Part shown: positions 24,925-33,612 of the stretch, piece by piece
Layout: every line of letters begins with the position of its first letter
Numbering within the stretch: position 1 is the first letter of the stretch
From: Clostridiales bacterium
GTDB taxonomy: Bacteria > Bacillota > Clostridia > Oscillospirales > Oscillospiraceae
Direction: 5' to 3'
Length of the DNA stretch: 64,000 nucleotides
Assembly: GCA_012520295.1 (NCBI GenBank)
Contig: JAAYOP010000088.1
Location: forward strand, 20,351 to 84,350
Program-made: the position numbers and the translations under genes
Notes under the pieces: model-generated
Databases searched by the model: none
What the model was told of the DNA's origin: nothing
Seen by the model: the letters and a program-made list of their open reading frames with translations, nothing else

Positions 24925-26577
24925 TTAGGACTCTTGCATTATCATAACGCATACCGTAAGTGAATCTTCCAGATACATGGGGCCGAAGCAGAGCTTGAGC
25001 CCTTCGTCATTATTATATACCCATATATAAAAAATATTGTCGGGGAAATACCCGGAGAGCTTAAAGCCCCAGGTCTCAAGGAGTGTGTCGTATATATTGT
25101 ATATCTCGGAATATGAGCCGAGGAAAATAATGTCGTCAATACTATAGAAAAATGATGCCGCGCTGTCGGTAACGTTTTTAAAGAAGACAGGAATGTTGAA
25201 ATACTTGCCAAAGTCAGGAACCGACTTATATTCTTCATAGCCGACGCTGTTTTTTCTGATCTCGGTTTTGTATTCCTCATAGACCTGTAAATAGGGTTCC
25301 CCCTCAGCCTCAAGGTCAAGATTGAGAATCGAATCCAGAGGTACCGCCAGGTTTATATTCTGGCCGTATGTAATCGAGCTTGTTGTCACCCCTATTGCCT
25401 GCCCCCGGGCATTGAGCAGTGCGCCCCCGCTGCTTCCCTGTGAGATAGCAGCCGTTATCTGTATATACGGAAGTACCTGGCCGAAAAGCAGTCTGTTCTT
25501 ATTGCTGACTATACCGTCCGTTATGGTATTCTGTAAACCCAGCGGACTGCTTATTGTATAGATCTGGTCCCCGTCATTAATCGTCCCCGAGGACGCCATT
25601 TCAAGATATGGGAACTTTTGCGTCTCAGCTCCCGTTTTCGATATATTTGAAATTTTCACAACGGCAATATCGCGGATCTTGTTTCTGTATATAATATGGG
25701 TTACTTCATATTTCATGCCGTCCAAGGTGGTTATATATGCCAGGGCAGTTCCTTCCAGGACGTGGTAATTCGTCACCGCGACACCGTTTTCGGTAATAAA
25801 AAACCCACTCCCCGTCGCCGTCGGAACTCCGGTCAAATAATCCGACTCGGATTTATATACCTCAAGGTAGAACACAGCGGGGGATGCTTTTGCCGAAACC
25901 TGAGCCGCCGTCAGCGTTTCCTGCTGCAATAAATCGGAAAGGCCCGTTTCCGCTATACTGCGTCCGGTCACTACTCCCTCCGAATAGAGCCTGCCAAGCA
26001 GGTTGGTATCCGTTCCTTTAATTCTTGCGGAAAGCGCTTTTAAGGCAATTGTTACGGCATCACTGCGAAGGAATATGGTGTTTTCATTGTACTGTCCGCT
26101 TGTCAGGCCTATGCTGTCAGACAGCTCCCAGGCTTTATTCCATTCAAAATCCACAGACGAATCATACCCCAATGCCCGGAGGATGAATGATATGTATTGC
26201 CCGGCTGACACATACTCATGGCTTCCAAACCTTTTTTCATCCACCCCTAATGTAAGCCCGTTGCTATACGCATAGCCCACATAGGACTTTGCCCAGTACG
26301 GCACATCTTCAAAGGGACAATCCCATACTCTCATTCTGGCAACTTCCTCTTTGCCAAGCATTCTTACAAGCATTATCACAGCCTGCAGCCTGTTTAACGG
26401 GTCGTCAAGATCGAATATTGGAGTGCCGTCTGAGTTTGTACCCGTGCCCTTAAAAAGATCCAGATTATATAGTGTATAGGCAGCCCGAATCTCAACCCTG
26501 TCGGCTGCCCCCCCACTGACCGGAATGGATAAAATCAATATAATTACAATCAGAATTGATATAATCCGCTTTCCCAT
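24925..26577 (-). CDS. Secreted SLH-domain trypsin-like serine protease (S1C/DegP-like)
   Basis: A 550-aa exported protein: N-terminal signal segment (GKRIISILIVIILILSIPVSG), about two to three SLH-type repeats (around FEDVPYWAKSYVGYAYSNG and FLRSDAVTIALKALSA) that would anchor it to the cell wall, then a chymotrypsin-fold protease with His in NYHVLEG, Asp in RDIAVVKI and Ser in QGSSGGALLN. No PDZ domain is seen; the last ~120 residues are unassigned. A housekeeping or stress role at the envelope is likely. Start ATG 26577 after GGAAGGGACC; TTG 26592 is an alternative. Confidence 0.85.
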   Translation of the reverse strand: MGKRIISILIVIILILSIPVSGGAADRVEIRAAYTLYNLDLFKGTGTNSDGTPIFDLDDPLNRLQAVIMLVRMLGKEEVARMRVWDCPFEDVPYWAKSYVGYAYSNGLTLGVDEKRFGSHEYVSAGQYISFILRALGYDSSVDFEWNKAWELSDSIGLTSGQYNENTIFLRSDAVTIALKALSARIKGTDTNLLGRLYSEGVVTGRSIAETGLSDLLQQETLTAAQVSAKASPAVFYLEVYKSESDYLTGVPTATGSGFFITENGVAVTNYHVLEGTALAYITTLDGMKYEVTHIIYRNKIRDIAVVKISNISKTGAETQKFPYLEMASSGTINDGDQIYTISSPLGLQNTITDGIVSNKNRLLFGQVLPYIQITAAISQGSSGGALLNARGQAIGVTTSSITYGQNINLAVPLDSILNLDLEAEGEPYLQVYEEYKTEIRKNSVGYEEYKSVPDFGKYFNIPVFFKNVTDSAASFFYSIDDIIFLGSYSEIYNIYDTLLETWGFKLSGYFPDNIFYIWVYNNDEGLKLCFGPMYLEDSLTVCVMIMQES

Positions 26578-26616
26578 AAAGGTCCCTTCCAATACTTAGA
26601 TTTTCTGGTGACCTTT

Positions 26617-26645
26617 ATTATACAAAAAAAACACTTTATATACAA
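26617..26645 (-). promoter_or_regulatory. Predicted promoter of the SLH protease
   Basis: Minus-strand TTGTAT (26640-26645), 17-bp spacer, perfect TATAAT (26617-26622), 40 bp upstream of the start codon. Confidence 0.5.
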
Positions 26646-26722
26646 GTCAAACGAAAATTCTTTAAGAATATTTTACGCCCCTGTATATTTTGAATAATCC
26701 GGTTGCTACCCGGTCCTTTCCT

Positions 26723-26989
26723 CTATGAGTATATTTGCTCCAAATAGTCTTCCACAATATATTTTATTTGCTCCGGCTCTATTTGGGAGCTTACAAGTAT
26801 TTCTTTTAGCCTTTCAACCTTCTCCATATCAGGGCTGATGTCATCAAATTCAACCACCCGGTCTCCATTTTCCCAGCAGACAGCCCTTATACCATAGACA
26901 ACGGCTCCCTCGGAGCCATTTGTACGACAGACAGAAGAAAACACATGATATGTCATCCCGGTTTTTTTCCTCGCCTCAGTATTGACCAT
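26723..26989 (-). CDS. Small conserved protein, DUF6514-like
   Basis: An 88-aa soluble protein of a family common in spore-forming clostridia (it resembles DUF6514). It has an Ig-like or beta-rich first half (YHVFSSVCRTNG, VVYGIRAVCWENGDRV) and a helical end (ERLKEILVSSQIEPEQIKYIVEDYLEQI). Function unknown. It stands alone between the protease and spo0A. Confidence 0.6.
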   Translation of the reverse strand: MVNTEARKKTGMTYHVFSSVCRTNGSEGAVVYGIRAVCWENGDRVVEFDDISPDMEKVERLKEILVSSQIEPEQIKYIVEDYLEQIYS

Positions 26990-27142
26990 TTTTCTTCCCC
27001 TTCAGTTAGTAAAATATGAGTATAACTTTATAATATGAACATGTTTCGACGATCAGCAGGTTTTATGGTCTCATAGTAAGTTGATTGAGACGAAGATTCC
27101 ATCGAAATCTGTTATCTCCCGCAAAACTTTGAAAATTTTGCA

Positions 27143-27193
27143 ATAAAAAACTCCGTTAGTCCTGATATTTAATATCCGGATTAACAGAGTTCA
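27143..27193 (-). terminator. Terminator after spo0A
   Basis: AACTCTGTTAATCCGGATAT and its near-complementary partner form a long stem; on the minus strand it is followed by TTTTTTATTG. It lies 49 bp after the spo0A stop. Confidence 0.85.
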
Positions 27194-27241
27194 GTTTTAG
27201 TTTTCATATTTAGATTACAGGCACCGCGTATTCATCTCCGC

Positions 27242-28015
27242 TTATTTGTCCAAAATCTTGTTGACAACCATCATTATAAACTCCGAATTTGTAGGCCTTG
27301 TCCGCTTGTCCGTGATCTGATAATTAAACAGCTTATTAATGCTCTCCATATGGCCTCTTGTCCACGTCATCTCTATGGCATTGCGGATTGCCCGCTCAAC
27401 CCTTGCACTGGTTGAATTGAACAAGGCCGCGATTTGCGCATAAACATGCCTTGTGAGAGAGTTTATTAAAGTAAGATCATTAATAATCATCATTGCGGCA
27501 TGCTTTATGTATCCGTGTCCTTTCAGGTTATCGGGCATTCCAATAGCCTTCAGTATTTTTTCTATATTTTTTTCAATATTTTGTGCGTCCGGGTTCTGGG
27601 GCAGTTTACCTTCCCGGGATATATGCTTTTCATTATCAATATCCAAAAGCTGATATATTCTGGATGCAAGAGCCTCAAAGTCCAGGGGTTTTATCATGAA
27701 ATACTCAGCCCCCAGGCTCAGGGCCAGCTGAGATGTTTTATAGTTTCCAATGGCTGAGGTCACAATGTACTGGGTTTTTCTGCCCATGGAGCTTGCCTTC
27801 TCAAGCACTCCCAGACCATCAAGCTTGGGCATTATAAGATCCAGGACCACCACATCAGGCTCCGTTTTTCCGATAACCCGGACCGCTTCAATCCCGTCTG
27901 TGGCAGTTCCCACAACCTCAAACATATCCTTTTGAGTCATAAACTCGCTCAGAAGGTCTAGAAACTCCGTATTATCGTCTACAATTACTACACGCGGCTT
28001 ATTGTTTGAATTCAT
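27242..28015 (-). CDS. spo0A: Stage 0 sporulation master regulator Spo0A
   Basis: A 257-aa response regulator: receiver domain with acidic pair Asp13-Asp14 (VIVDDN), phospho-acceptor Asp59 (VVVLDLIMP) and Lys109 (FMIKPLD), a linker, then the Spo0A-C DNA-binding domain with the recognition helix STSARVERAIRNAIEMTW. It switches on endospore formation when phosphorylated. Start ATG 28015 (a TTG at 28027 is possible). It lies just downstream of a hybrid kinase gene in the same direction, so the pair probably shares a transcript. This is the strongest evidence that the organism descends from spore formers. Confidence 0.97.
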   Translation of the reverse strand: MNSNNKPRVVIVDDNTEFLDLLSEFMTQKDMFEVVGTATDGIEAVRVIGKTEPDVVVLDLIMPKLDGLGVLEKASSMGRKTQYIVTSAIGNYKTSQLALSLGAEYFMIKPLDFEALASRIYQLLDIDNEKHISREGKLPQNPDAQNIEKNIEKILKAIGMPDNLKGHGYIKHAAMMIINDLTLINSLTRHVYAQIAALFNSTSARVERAIRNAIEMTWTRGHMESINKLFNYQITDKRTRPTNSEFIMMVVNKILDK

Positions 28016-28048
28016 CCTGATCAACACTCCGTTTATATCTTTATTTCA

Positions 28049-30154
28049 CTATATGCCTCCGCCTATCAAATACCTGACCTTTTCATTGAGCATCCGGCAG
28101 TCCAAAGGCTTGCGGATATAATGGGCATTCGTATACTCTTTTCTTGAGCCATCTGAAATTAAAACTATTTTTATTATTTCAGGACAGGCTTCTCTGAAAG
28201 CATCGTAATCCCCCAGGGTCAGGATTGAACCGTCAAGGATAATGAGGGAAAAGCTATAAATGTCCAGCACAAACAAAGCGCTGTCAACAGTGCCGGCAGA
28301 AAAAACCGAAAAGCCTTCAGATGACAAAGACTGTTCCGCACAGGAGCGCACCATATCGTCACAGGAGACAAGGAGTATATCCAGACTTTGAGTCTTGTCC
28401 CGGTCGTAGTCCTCGCAGGGAAGCAGAATTGAAAAAAGAGCTCCTCCTTCCGGATGATTTAGTGCGGATAACTCGCCTCTGTTTTTCCGCACAATAGCCC
28501 TGCAGATGGCTAGCCCCAGCCCGGTCCCTCTTTCCTTTGTAGTGACAAAAGGTTCAAACAACGATTTTTCTATATCCGGAGAGATTCCCGCGCCATTGTC
28601 GCGTATGCTCAGCTCTACCCACTCCTGGCTCGCTTCCCTGACAGTTATGTATATCTCTCCCTCCCCATCAATGGCTTCAACTGCGTTTTTAATTATGTTA
28701 ACCACAACCTGGGTAAGCTGCTCCGGATCGGCATTTACCTTTCGCACCATCTCCTTATGGGTAATGAGCTTTATGGACTTATTAAGTATACTGCCATTGA
28801 GAATAGGCATGATATCATCCAAAAAAAGGCCTATGTCGACAGCCTCTGAGTACATACCCGACAGCCTTTTCATCTGAAGAATGTTATCCATCAGGCTGTC
28901 CGCCCTGTCTATCTCCCTAACGCAGCGCTCCAGGTATTTATCAACTTTACTGGAGTCCTTCTCGGTCATTATCATTTGAAGGAGTCCCCTGAGTATGTTT
29001 AAGGGAGTTTTTATCTCATGGGCAAGAGAACTGAGGGTCATGGAGTTATTAGCAATTAGCTCCGCTTCGGCTCCATATTTTTGGAACTCATAATATTCTG
29101 TGCAGTCATCGGCAATAATCAACCAACCTCGGACAGTCTCTTCAGAAACCAGAGGATAAACCGACCAGTTTAAATACCTGCCGTTATACTCGCTTTTTAT
29201 TCCTCTACCAGGCTTTTTATGGTTATTGAGCAGACTTCCGTTCCAGGGTGCTTCAATATCCGACATGTGATAATCTTCACATCCGGTTCCGTCAAGCTCC
29301 AGAATATTCAACGCATCCCTGTTTGCATAGCATAATTCCATCGACCGGTCCACAAGCATCACAGCACTTTCGATTGCACTCAGTATCATGCCGCTATCAG
29401 CCAGTGTACTCAGAAGACTGTGCAGGTTGAAAACAAAAAGGCAATGTCTCACGAAAAGCTCTATGTACTGCTGGGCATCCAGGGTATTTGCCGGTGATTC
29501 AATACAGATTATTCCCCATATATCTGCCCCGTCTATCGTTTCGTAGACAAGACAGTCGCTGCCTCTGCTCCAAAACTCCTTTCGCAACCTGCAGTTCCCT
29601 TTTTCCAGAACGGTATTTTCGCCTCCCGCCATATACTCCAGCCAGCAACCTTCCGCCCCCAAGATGATGAGAAAAACACCCAGCATAATTTCAAGAGAGC
29701 TATTCATCGCCCGGTCCTGACTTTGGAAAACGGGCAAACTCAGCCAAATTATCTGCCGAAGCAGCGCCATAAGCTCCTTTATACCTTTTTCATTGACGTT
29801 ACAATCTCCATTGCGGATAATATCAATCAGGCGTACAGCAATCTGAAAGCACTGCTGAAAAGGCATGTCTGCCTCCGCCTCGCATTGCTTGCTTCGGAAG
29901 GCCTTTATCACCGCTCCGTTAATCATTACTGATTCTGTCCGGTTTTCCCGGCTTTCCATATGGGATAAGTGTCCTTCCCCGTTGTCGGCAACAGACTCCC
30001 GGCAATGTCTGCACAAATGGCAGCCATCACAAAGGGATGCATAAAATAGCTCTCCATTGTTTTGGAGAAACATATTAATCCTCAGAGCTGTCGACAAATC
30101 GTCCAACAGTTGCTGCCAACTGTCGGAAAAATTGCTTTCTTCTCCAAAAATCAT
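28049..30154 (-). CDS. Cytoplasmic hybrid histidine kinase linked to spo0A
   Basis: A 701-aa protein: a Cys-rich N-terminal segment (CDGCHLCRHC, a possible metal or redox site), a helical/GAF-like middle region, a PAS-like sensor (SAVMLVDRSMELCYAN), a HisKA domain with phospho-acceptor in SLAHEIKTPLN, a HATPase with N-box NIIKNAVEA and G-boxes DNGAGIS and GTGLGLAI, and a C-terminal degenerate receiver (LIILDGS). No transmembrane segment is evident. Start ATG 30154 has AGGAG eight bases upstream. With only ~33 bp to spo0A it is the best candidate for a Spo0A kinase or phosphatase; clostridia lack the classic Spo0F/Spo0B relay. Confidence 0.85.
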   Translation of the reverse strand: MIFGEESNFSDSWQQLLDDLSTALRINMFLQNNGELFYASLCDGCHLCRHCRESVADNGEGHLSHMESRENRTESVMINGAVIKAFRSKQCEAEADMPFQQCFQIAVRLIDIIRNGDCNVNEKGIKELMALLRQIIWLSLPVFQSQDRAMNSSLEIMLGVFLIILGAEGCWLEYMAGGENTVLEKGNCRLRKEFWSRGSDCLVYETIDGADIWGIICIESPANTLDAQQYIELFVRHCLFVFNLHSLLSTLADSGMILSAIESAVMLVDRSMELCYANRDALNILELDGTGCEDYHMSDIEAPWNGSLLNNHKKPGRGIKSEYNGRYLNWSVYPLVSEETVRGWLIIADDCTEYYEFQKYGAEAELIANNSMTLSSLAHEIKTPLNILRGLLQMIMTEKDSSKVDKYLERCVREIDRADSLMDNILQMKRLSGMYSEAVDIGLFLDDIMPILNGSILNKSIKLITHKEMVRKVNADPEQLTQVVVNIIKNAVEAIDGEGEIYITVREASQEWVELSIRDNGAGISPDIEKSLFEPFVTTKERGTGLGLAICRAIVRKNRGELSALNHPEGGALFSILLPCEDYDRDKTQSLDILLVSCDDMVRSCAEQSLSSEGFSVFSAGTVDSALFVLDIYSFSLIILDGSILTLGDYDAFREACPEIIKIVLISDGSRKEYTNAHYIRKPLDCRMLNEKVRYLIGGGI

Positions 30155-30253
30155 TTCAAGAGCTCCTGCGCACAAATCATATCAAGTTCTTACATTGTTG
30201 TTTTATTTGTTACAAACATGTCTTTTACCTTAATACACCATCAATACCAGTAA

Positions 30254-30282
30254 ATTATACCCACAATGTCATAAATAGTCAA
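30254..30282 (-). promoter_or_regulatory. Predicted sigma-A promoter for the kinase-spo0A pair
   Basis: Minus-strand TTGACT (30277-30282), 17-bp spacer, perfect TATAAT (30254-30259), about 100 bp upstream of the kinase start. Confidence 0.65.
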
Positions 30283-30302
30283 TCGAATAGTTTCACTATT
30301 TT

Positions 30303-31457
30303 TCATTTTTTCCCTTTTTTTCTTATTTTATTACGTTTTGCCATTCTGCCGACAGGCCTTTGAGGAAAGCTGATTTGAATAATCAGGCTCTTTTCGCCGC
30401 TGTTATATACAGACGAAGCTATAAATGCCGCGCCTGTATGACCGGAAGATCCATACACCGGCACCATAACCTCCCCTTGCAGGAGCCTGACATCACCAGT
30501 CAAGGCTTTGTCATCATTCCAGTGGGGCAATTGTATATTGTAAAATCCGAAATACCTGTTGCCCGGCTGATACTGCAGCTGTACACCGTATTCAAACTCC
30601 AATATCTGCCTTTTTCCGTTCCATCTGTATGATATATCCTCATCAGCCGAGTAGATCCTGTATCCGGCATCATAAAGGGCTCTGACCGGCATATATATCC
30701 TGCCGTCAATAACCTGGGCTGGCTTATATTTATTTGCCCGCACCACCCCCTCGCCGTATGAGTCCGCCACGAAAATATTTATGTCCTGAGCTATACCCCG
30801 GGTCATCTCATCCTCGGCTCTTGCGATAAAGGCGGCCGCTTCAGCGACGGAGGCGCTTCTGTTCTGCCTGAGGGTTTTATCAGGATATCCAATCAGCAGG
30901 TTGTGGCCCGCCATTTGATAAGCATATCCCTTAAACCAGTTGGGAACAAGAGACCAGTCTTTAAATAAAAGCGGTCCTCCGAAATGGTAGACAGAGGGAA
31001 ATACCCTTCCCAAAGCCCTGATTACCATTACAATACATTCACGTCTTGTTATATCTCCTTCCGGATTGAACATATTATCCGGGTAATCCTCTGGCATAAC
31101 AAGGCCGAAATCTATAGCTGTTTTCAGCCAGCCACCGGAGGATATCCAGTGCCCCGGTGTATCGGAAAAATCATAGCTGGCAACCGCCGGAGTTTTCATC
31201 ATACCTTTCAGTAAATCATTGTCGGGAGTGATATCAAAAGCCAGCTCCAGCGTTTTTAAAAAATTCGCTCTGGAAATATAGTCATCGGGAGTTGCAGCCA
31301 ATTGGGGACTTAACCACCCCCTGGCAACACTCTCATTTAAATAGGCATACGCCCAATGTCTTCTGTATTCACCCTGTGCATGGCCCTGAAATAAGCCTAC
31401 AACAAAAATAAATGCAATAAAAACAATGGTTATTGCAAATAAATGGCGTCTGTTCAT
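30303..31457 (-). CDS. Secreted SLH protein with copper-amine-oxidase-N-like domain
   Basis: A 384-aa exported protein. The signal segment RRHLFAITIVFIAFIFVVG precedes about three SLH-type repeats (HWAYAYLNESVARGWL; FSDTPGHWISSGGWLKTAIDFGLV; WFKGYAYQMAGHNLLIGYPDKTL). The C-terminal part has VIDGRIYMPVRALYDAG, typical of Cu_amine_oxidN1/stalk-type domains, and ends in a basic tail RMAKRNKIRKKGKK. It is probably a cell-wall-attached surface protein. Start ATG 31457 (GGGTG upstream) or ATG 31469 (GGAG upstream); longer open frame upstream is not supported. Confidence 0.75.
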   Translation of the reverse strand: MNRRHLFAITIVFIAFIFVVGLFQGHAQGEYRRHWAYAYLNESVARGWLSPQLAATPDDYISRANFLKTLELAFDITPDNDLLKGMMKTPAVASYDFSDTPGHWISSGGWLKTAIDFGLVMPEDYPDNMFNPEGDITRRECIVMVIRALGRVFPSVYHFGGPLLFKDWSLVPNWFKGYAYQMAGHNLLIGYPDKTLRQNRSASVAEAAAFIARAEDEMTRGIAQDINIFVADSYGEGVVRANKYKPAQVIDGRIYMPVRALYDAGYRIYSADEDISYRWNGKRQILEFEYGVQLQYQPGNRYFGFYNIQLPHWNDDKALTGDVRLLQGEVMVPVYGSSGHTGAAFIASSVYNSGEKSLIIQISFPQRPVGRMAKRNKIRKKGKK

Positions 31458-31608
31458 AATTTCACCCATATTGCTCCGCAAATTTCCTGTATAGTCAAAA
31501 ACCATTCTGCCGCCGGAATTGTCAGAATATAGTATTGTATAATTGGAATACTTAATTGGAAATATTGCAGAATAATCATTAGCAATCCTGAAAGCGGGTC
31601 CTGACATC

Positions 31609-31923
31609 ATGTCAAATCTCGGCAACATATATTATTATTTAAAAATTGCCGGATTATATCCGGCTCTGATCAGACTATTTCTTTTAAAATGCCTGTCCTG
31701 CCTGATAAAGCTCTTGATAGCCGATAAACGGTCCGCAGCTTCCCAGCTGAAAAAAGTCAATACCGGTAAGCTATGGGGAGGCAAGCTGAGCTTTTATAGG
31801 CCTGCGTATCCGATATATTTTTCTATGGCGACAATTATTGCCCTGGCAGGCTTCATGCTGTGCTTAAAAGCAAAAACGAAAACCGGTGGGCCGCGTACCG
31901 GAAAAGCGGCTGACGTGTTATAG
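31609..31923 (+). CDS. Possible small membrane protein (uncertain)
   Basis: A 104-codon open frame with one clear hydrophobic segment (YFSMATIIALAGFMLCLKA) near its end and a leucine-rich helical start. It ends 26 bp before the HMA-like gene, in the same direction. There is no convincing ribosome-binding site at ATG 31609 and I recognise no family, so it may be spurious or have a different start. Confidence 0.3.
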   Translation: MSNLGNIYYYLKIAGLYPALIRLFLLKCLSCLIKLLIADKRSAASQLKKVNTGKLWGGKLSFYRPAYPIYFSMATIIALAGFMLCLKAKTKTGGPRTGKAADVL

Positions 31924-31949
31924 TTCACACGCCCAATTGGAGGTAAATA

Positions 31950-32159
31950 ATGAATATTATGTATTGCAGCGTTGCCGGGATAGTGAGCAAGGACAATAAA
32001 ACCCATATTAAAAATGCCCTTGACAAAGTTGAAGGCGTTCAGGAGGTGGGCGTTAATCTTTCCTCCGGAACAGTGCAGGTAAAATTCAGCCCTCCTGCCA
32101 GCGAGAGAGAAATAAAAAACTGCATAGAAAAAACAGGCTATAAAATACTCTATGAGTGA
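31950..32159 (+). CDS. HMA-fold small protein lacking the CXXC metal site
   Basis: A 69-aa protein with the ferredoxin-like heavy-metal-associated fold (ALDKVEGVQEVGVNLSSGTV, then the TGYKI ending), as in copper chaperones and the N-termini of P1B ATPases. The GMTCxxC loop is replaced by VAGIVSKDN, so it should not bind metal in the usual way. Start ATG 31950 has GGAGGT upstream. Related CXXC-less HMA proteins occur near metal transporters as binding partners; none is adjacent here. Confidence 0.7.
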   Translation: MNIMYCSVAGIVSKDNKTHIKNALDKVEGVQEVGVNLSSGTVQVKFSPPASEREIKNCIEKTGYKILYE

Positions 32160-32263
32160 AATGGGCTATGGGAATTATTCCGAGGATGCCCATATACTAA
32201 ACACTTTCCTGACTCTAAATTATGTCAATATTTTGGTATTGTTCATTTTTTTATAACTATATG

Positions 32264-32292
32264 TTGATTTTTATGACAAGTTGTTGTAATAT
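32264..32292 (+). promoter_or_regulatory. Predicted promoter of the GGDEF gene
   Basis: TTGATT (32264-32269), 17-bp spacer, TAATAT (32287-32292), 28 bp upstream of the start. Confidence 0.5.
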
Positions 32293-32319
32293 GTGTTTAA
32301 TATGTTAAGAGGTGGTATT

Positions 32320-33228
32320 ATGCACTTCTTTGATAACGACGAGCTGTACAAGTTGATGTTCGAGAAAAACCTTGATGCCATAATGCTTATGAGTCCGGAC
32401 GGAGTCATATATAAAACAAACCCCTCTGCCTGCGAAATGTTTCAGACAACCGAGGGCGACTTATGCAAAATAGGCATTAACGGTATTGCGGATACAGGTG
32501 ACCATCGTTTACATCAGTTTTTGCGCCGTCTTGAGACAGAGGGCCGGGCTCGAAGCGAACTGAATATGGTAAAAAGAAATGGGATCAAATTCCCTGCGGA
32601 GCTTACCGCCTGCATATTTAAAGACAAGCAGGGAAAGCCTGTGACTGTTACAACCATCAGAGATATAACTGAGCTGAAAAAAGCTCTTGAAAATCTCTGG
32701 GGCCTTCAAAGAGAGACTGAATACCACGCCTCATATGACTATCTGACCGGTATTTATAATCGAAGAGCATTCATGGAAAAACTGATGCAGGAAATGAACA
32801 GATCCCAACGGGACAGAATGCCCATGAGCCTGATTTTGCTTGATGTGGACAAATTCAAGCAAATCAATGACACCAAAGGACATCTTGCAGGTGATACGGT
32901 ATTGAAAAAGGTGGCACAGAGTTTATCCGAAAATCTGCGCTCATATGATATTCTTGGAAGGTACGGTGGTGATGAATTCATACTGTGCTTGCCCAATACG
33001 GCCGGAAGCGAATCTCGTCTGATTGCCGAAAGACTGCGAAACGCCGTAGAGCAGACAAAAATCATCTACGATAAGGAAAGAATAAATGTTACCGCCAGCC
33101 TCGGAGTTGTCACCCACTACCATACGGCCCCGGAAACCTTGGAGGACTTAATCTCAAAAGTGGACGGCAACCTATACGAGGCCAAACGATGTAACAACGG
33201 CGTGCATGTTGAACCCAGAGCTATATAG
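32320..33228 (+). CDS. PAS-GGDEF diguanylate cyclase
   Basis: A 302-aa soluble protein: PAS sensor (NLDAIMLMSPDGVIYKTNPS, about 13-32, with a PAC tail VTTIRDITELKKAL) and a GGDEF domain with the intact active site RYGGDEF and the inhibitory I-site RSYD five residues upstream. It should make cyclic di-GMP and be product-inhibited. Start ATG 32320 follows AGAGGTGG. It is followed by a terminator and then an HD-GYP gene that could degrade the same signal. Confidence 0.9.
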   Translation: MHFFDNDELYKLMFEKNLDAIMLMSPDGVIYKTNPSACEMFQTTEGDLCKIGINGIADTGDHRLHQFLRRLETEGRARSELNMVKRNGIKFPAELTACIFKDKQGKPVTVTTIRDITELKKALENLWGLQRETEYHASYDYLTGIYNRRAFMEKLMQEMNRSQRDRMPMSLILLDVDKFKQINDTKGHLAGDTVLKKVAQSLSENLRSYDILGRYGGDEFILCLPNTAGSESRLIAERLRNAVEQTKIIYDKERINVTASLGVVTHYHTAPETLEDLISKVDGNLYEAKRCNNGVHVEPRAI

Positions 33229-33229
33229 A

Positions 33230-33267
33230 CACACGAAGGAATGAAAATTCAGTCGTGTGTTTTTTTG
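33230..33267 (+). terminator. Terminator after the GGDEF gene
   Basis: ACACACGA ... TCGTGTGT followed by TTTTTTG; directly after the stop codon. Confidence 0.85.
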
Positions 33268-33612
33268 CTTTTTTCCGGTGGTCATAACCTATAATCCTGA
33301 CAACGGATTTGGCGCCCAGTGCCATATTTTTTGAGCATTTGCGGTTTTATGTCAAATCCCTGTTATCTTTTTATAAAACTATCCGACTAATATATTGTAA
33401 CAAGTTTTGCAATATGGGCATAAAATAAGGTTATTTTGTAATTAGTGCTAACATTCTATTGAAATGTACCTTTATTTTCATCATCACTTATATAGAAAAA
33501 AGATGATAGGCTCGGTATAATGCTTATTATGTGAATAATACTTGAATTAATTTATATTTTGCATATTATTGCTGGTAAATGCTGGTTCATTTCTGAAGCC
33601 GGAGGTTAATAA
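33268..33612. other. AT-rich gap before the HD-GYP gene
   Basis: 345 bp without an ORF. The end near 33516 has TATAAT, but no good -35 is visible at the usual distance. Probably the promoter region of the HD-GYP gene; I see no repeat or recognisable RNA in it. Confidence 0.5.
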
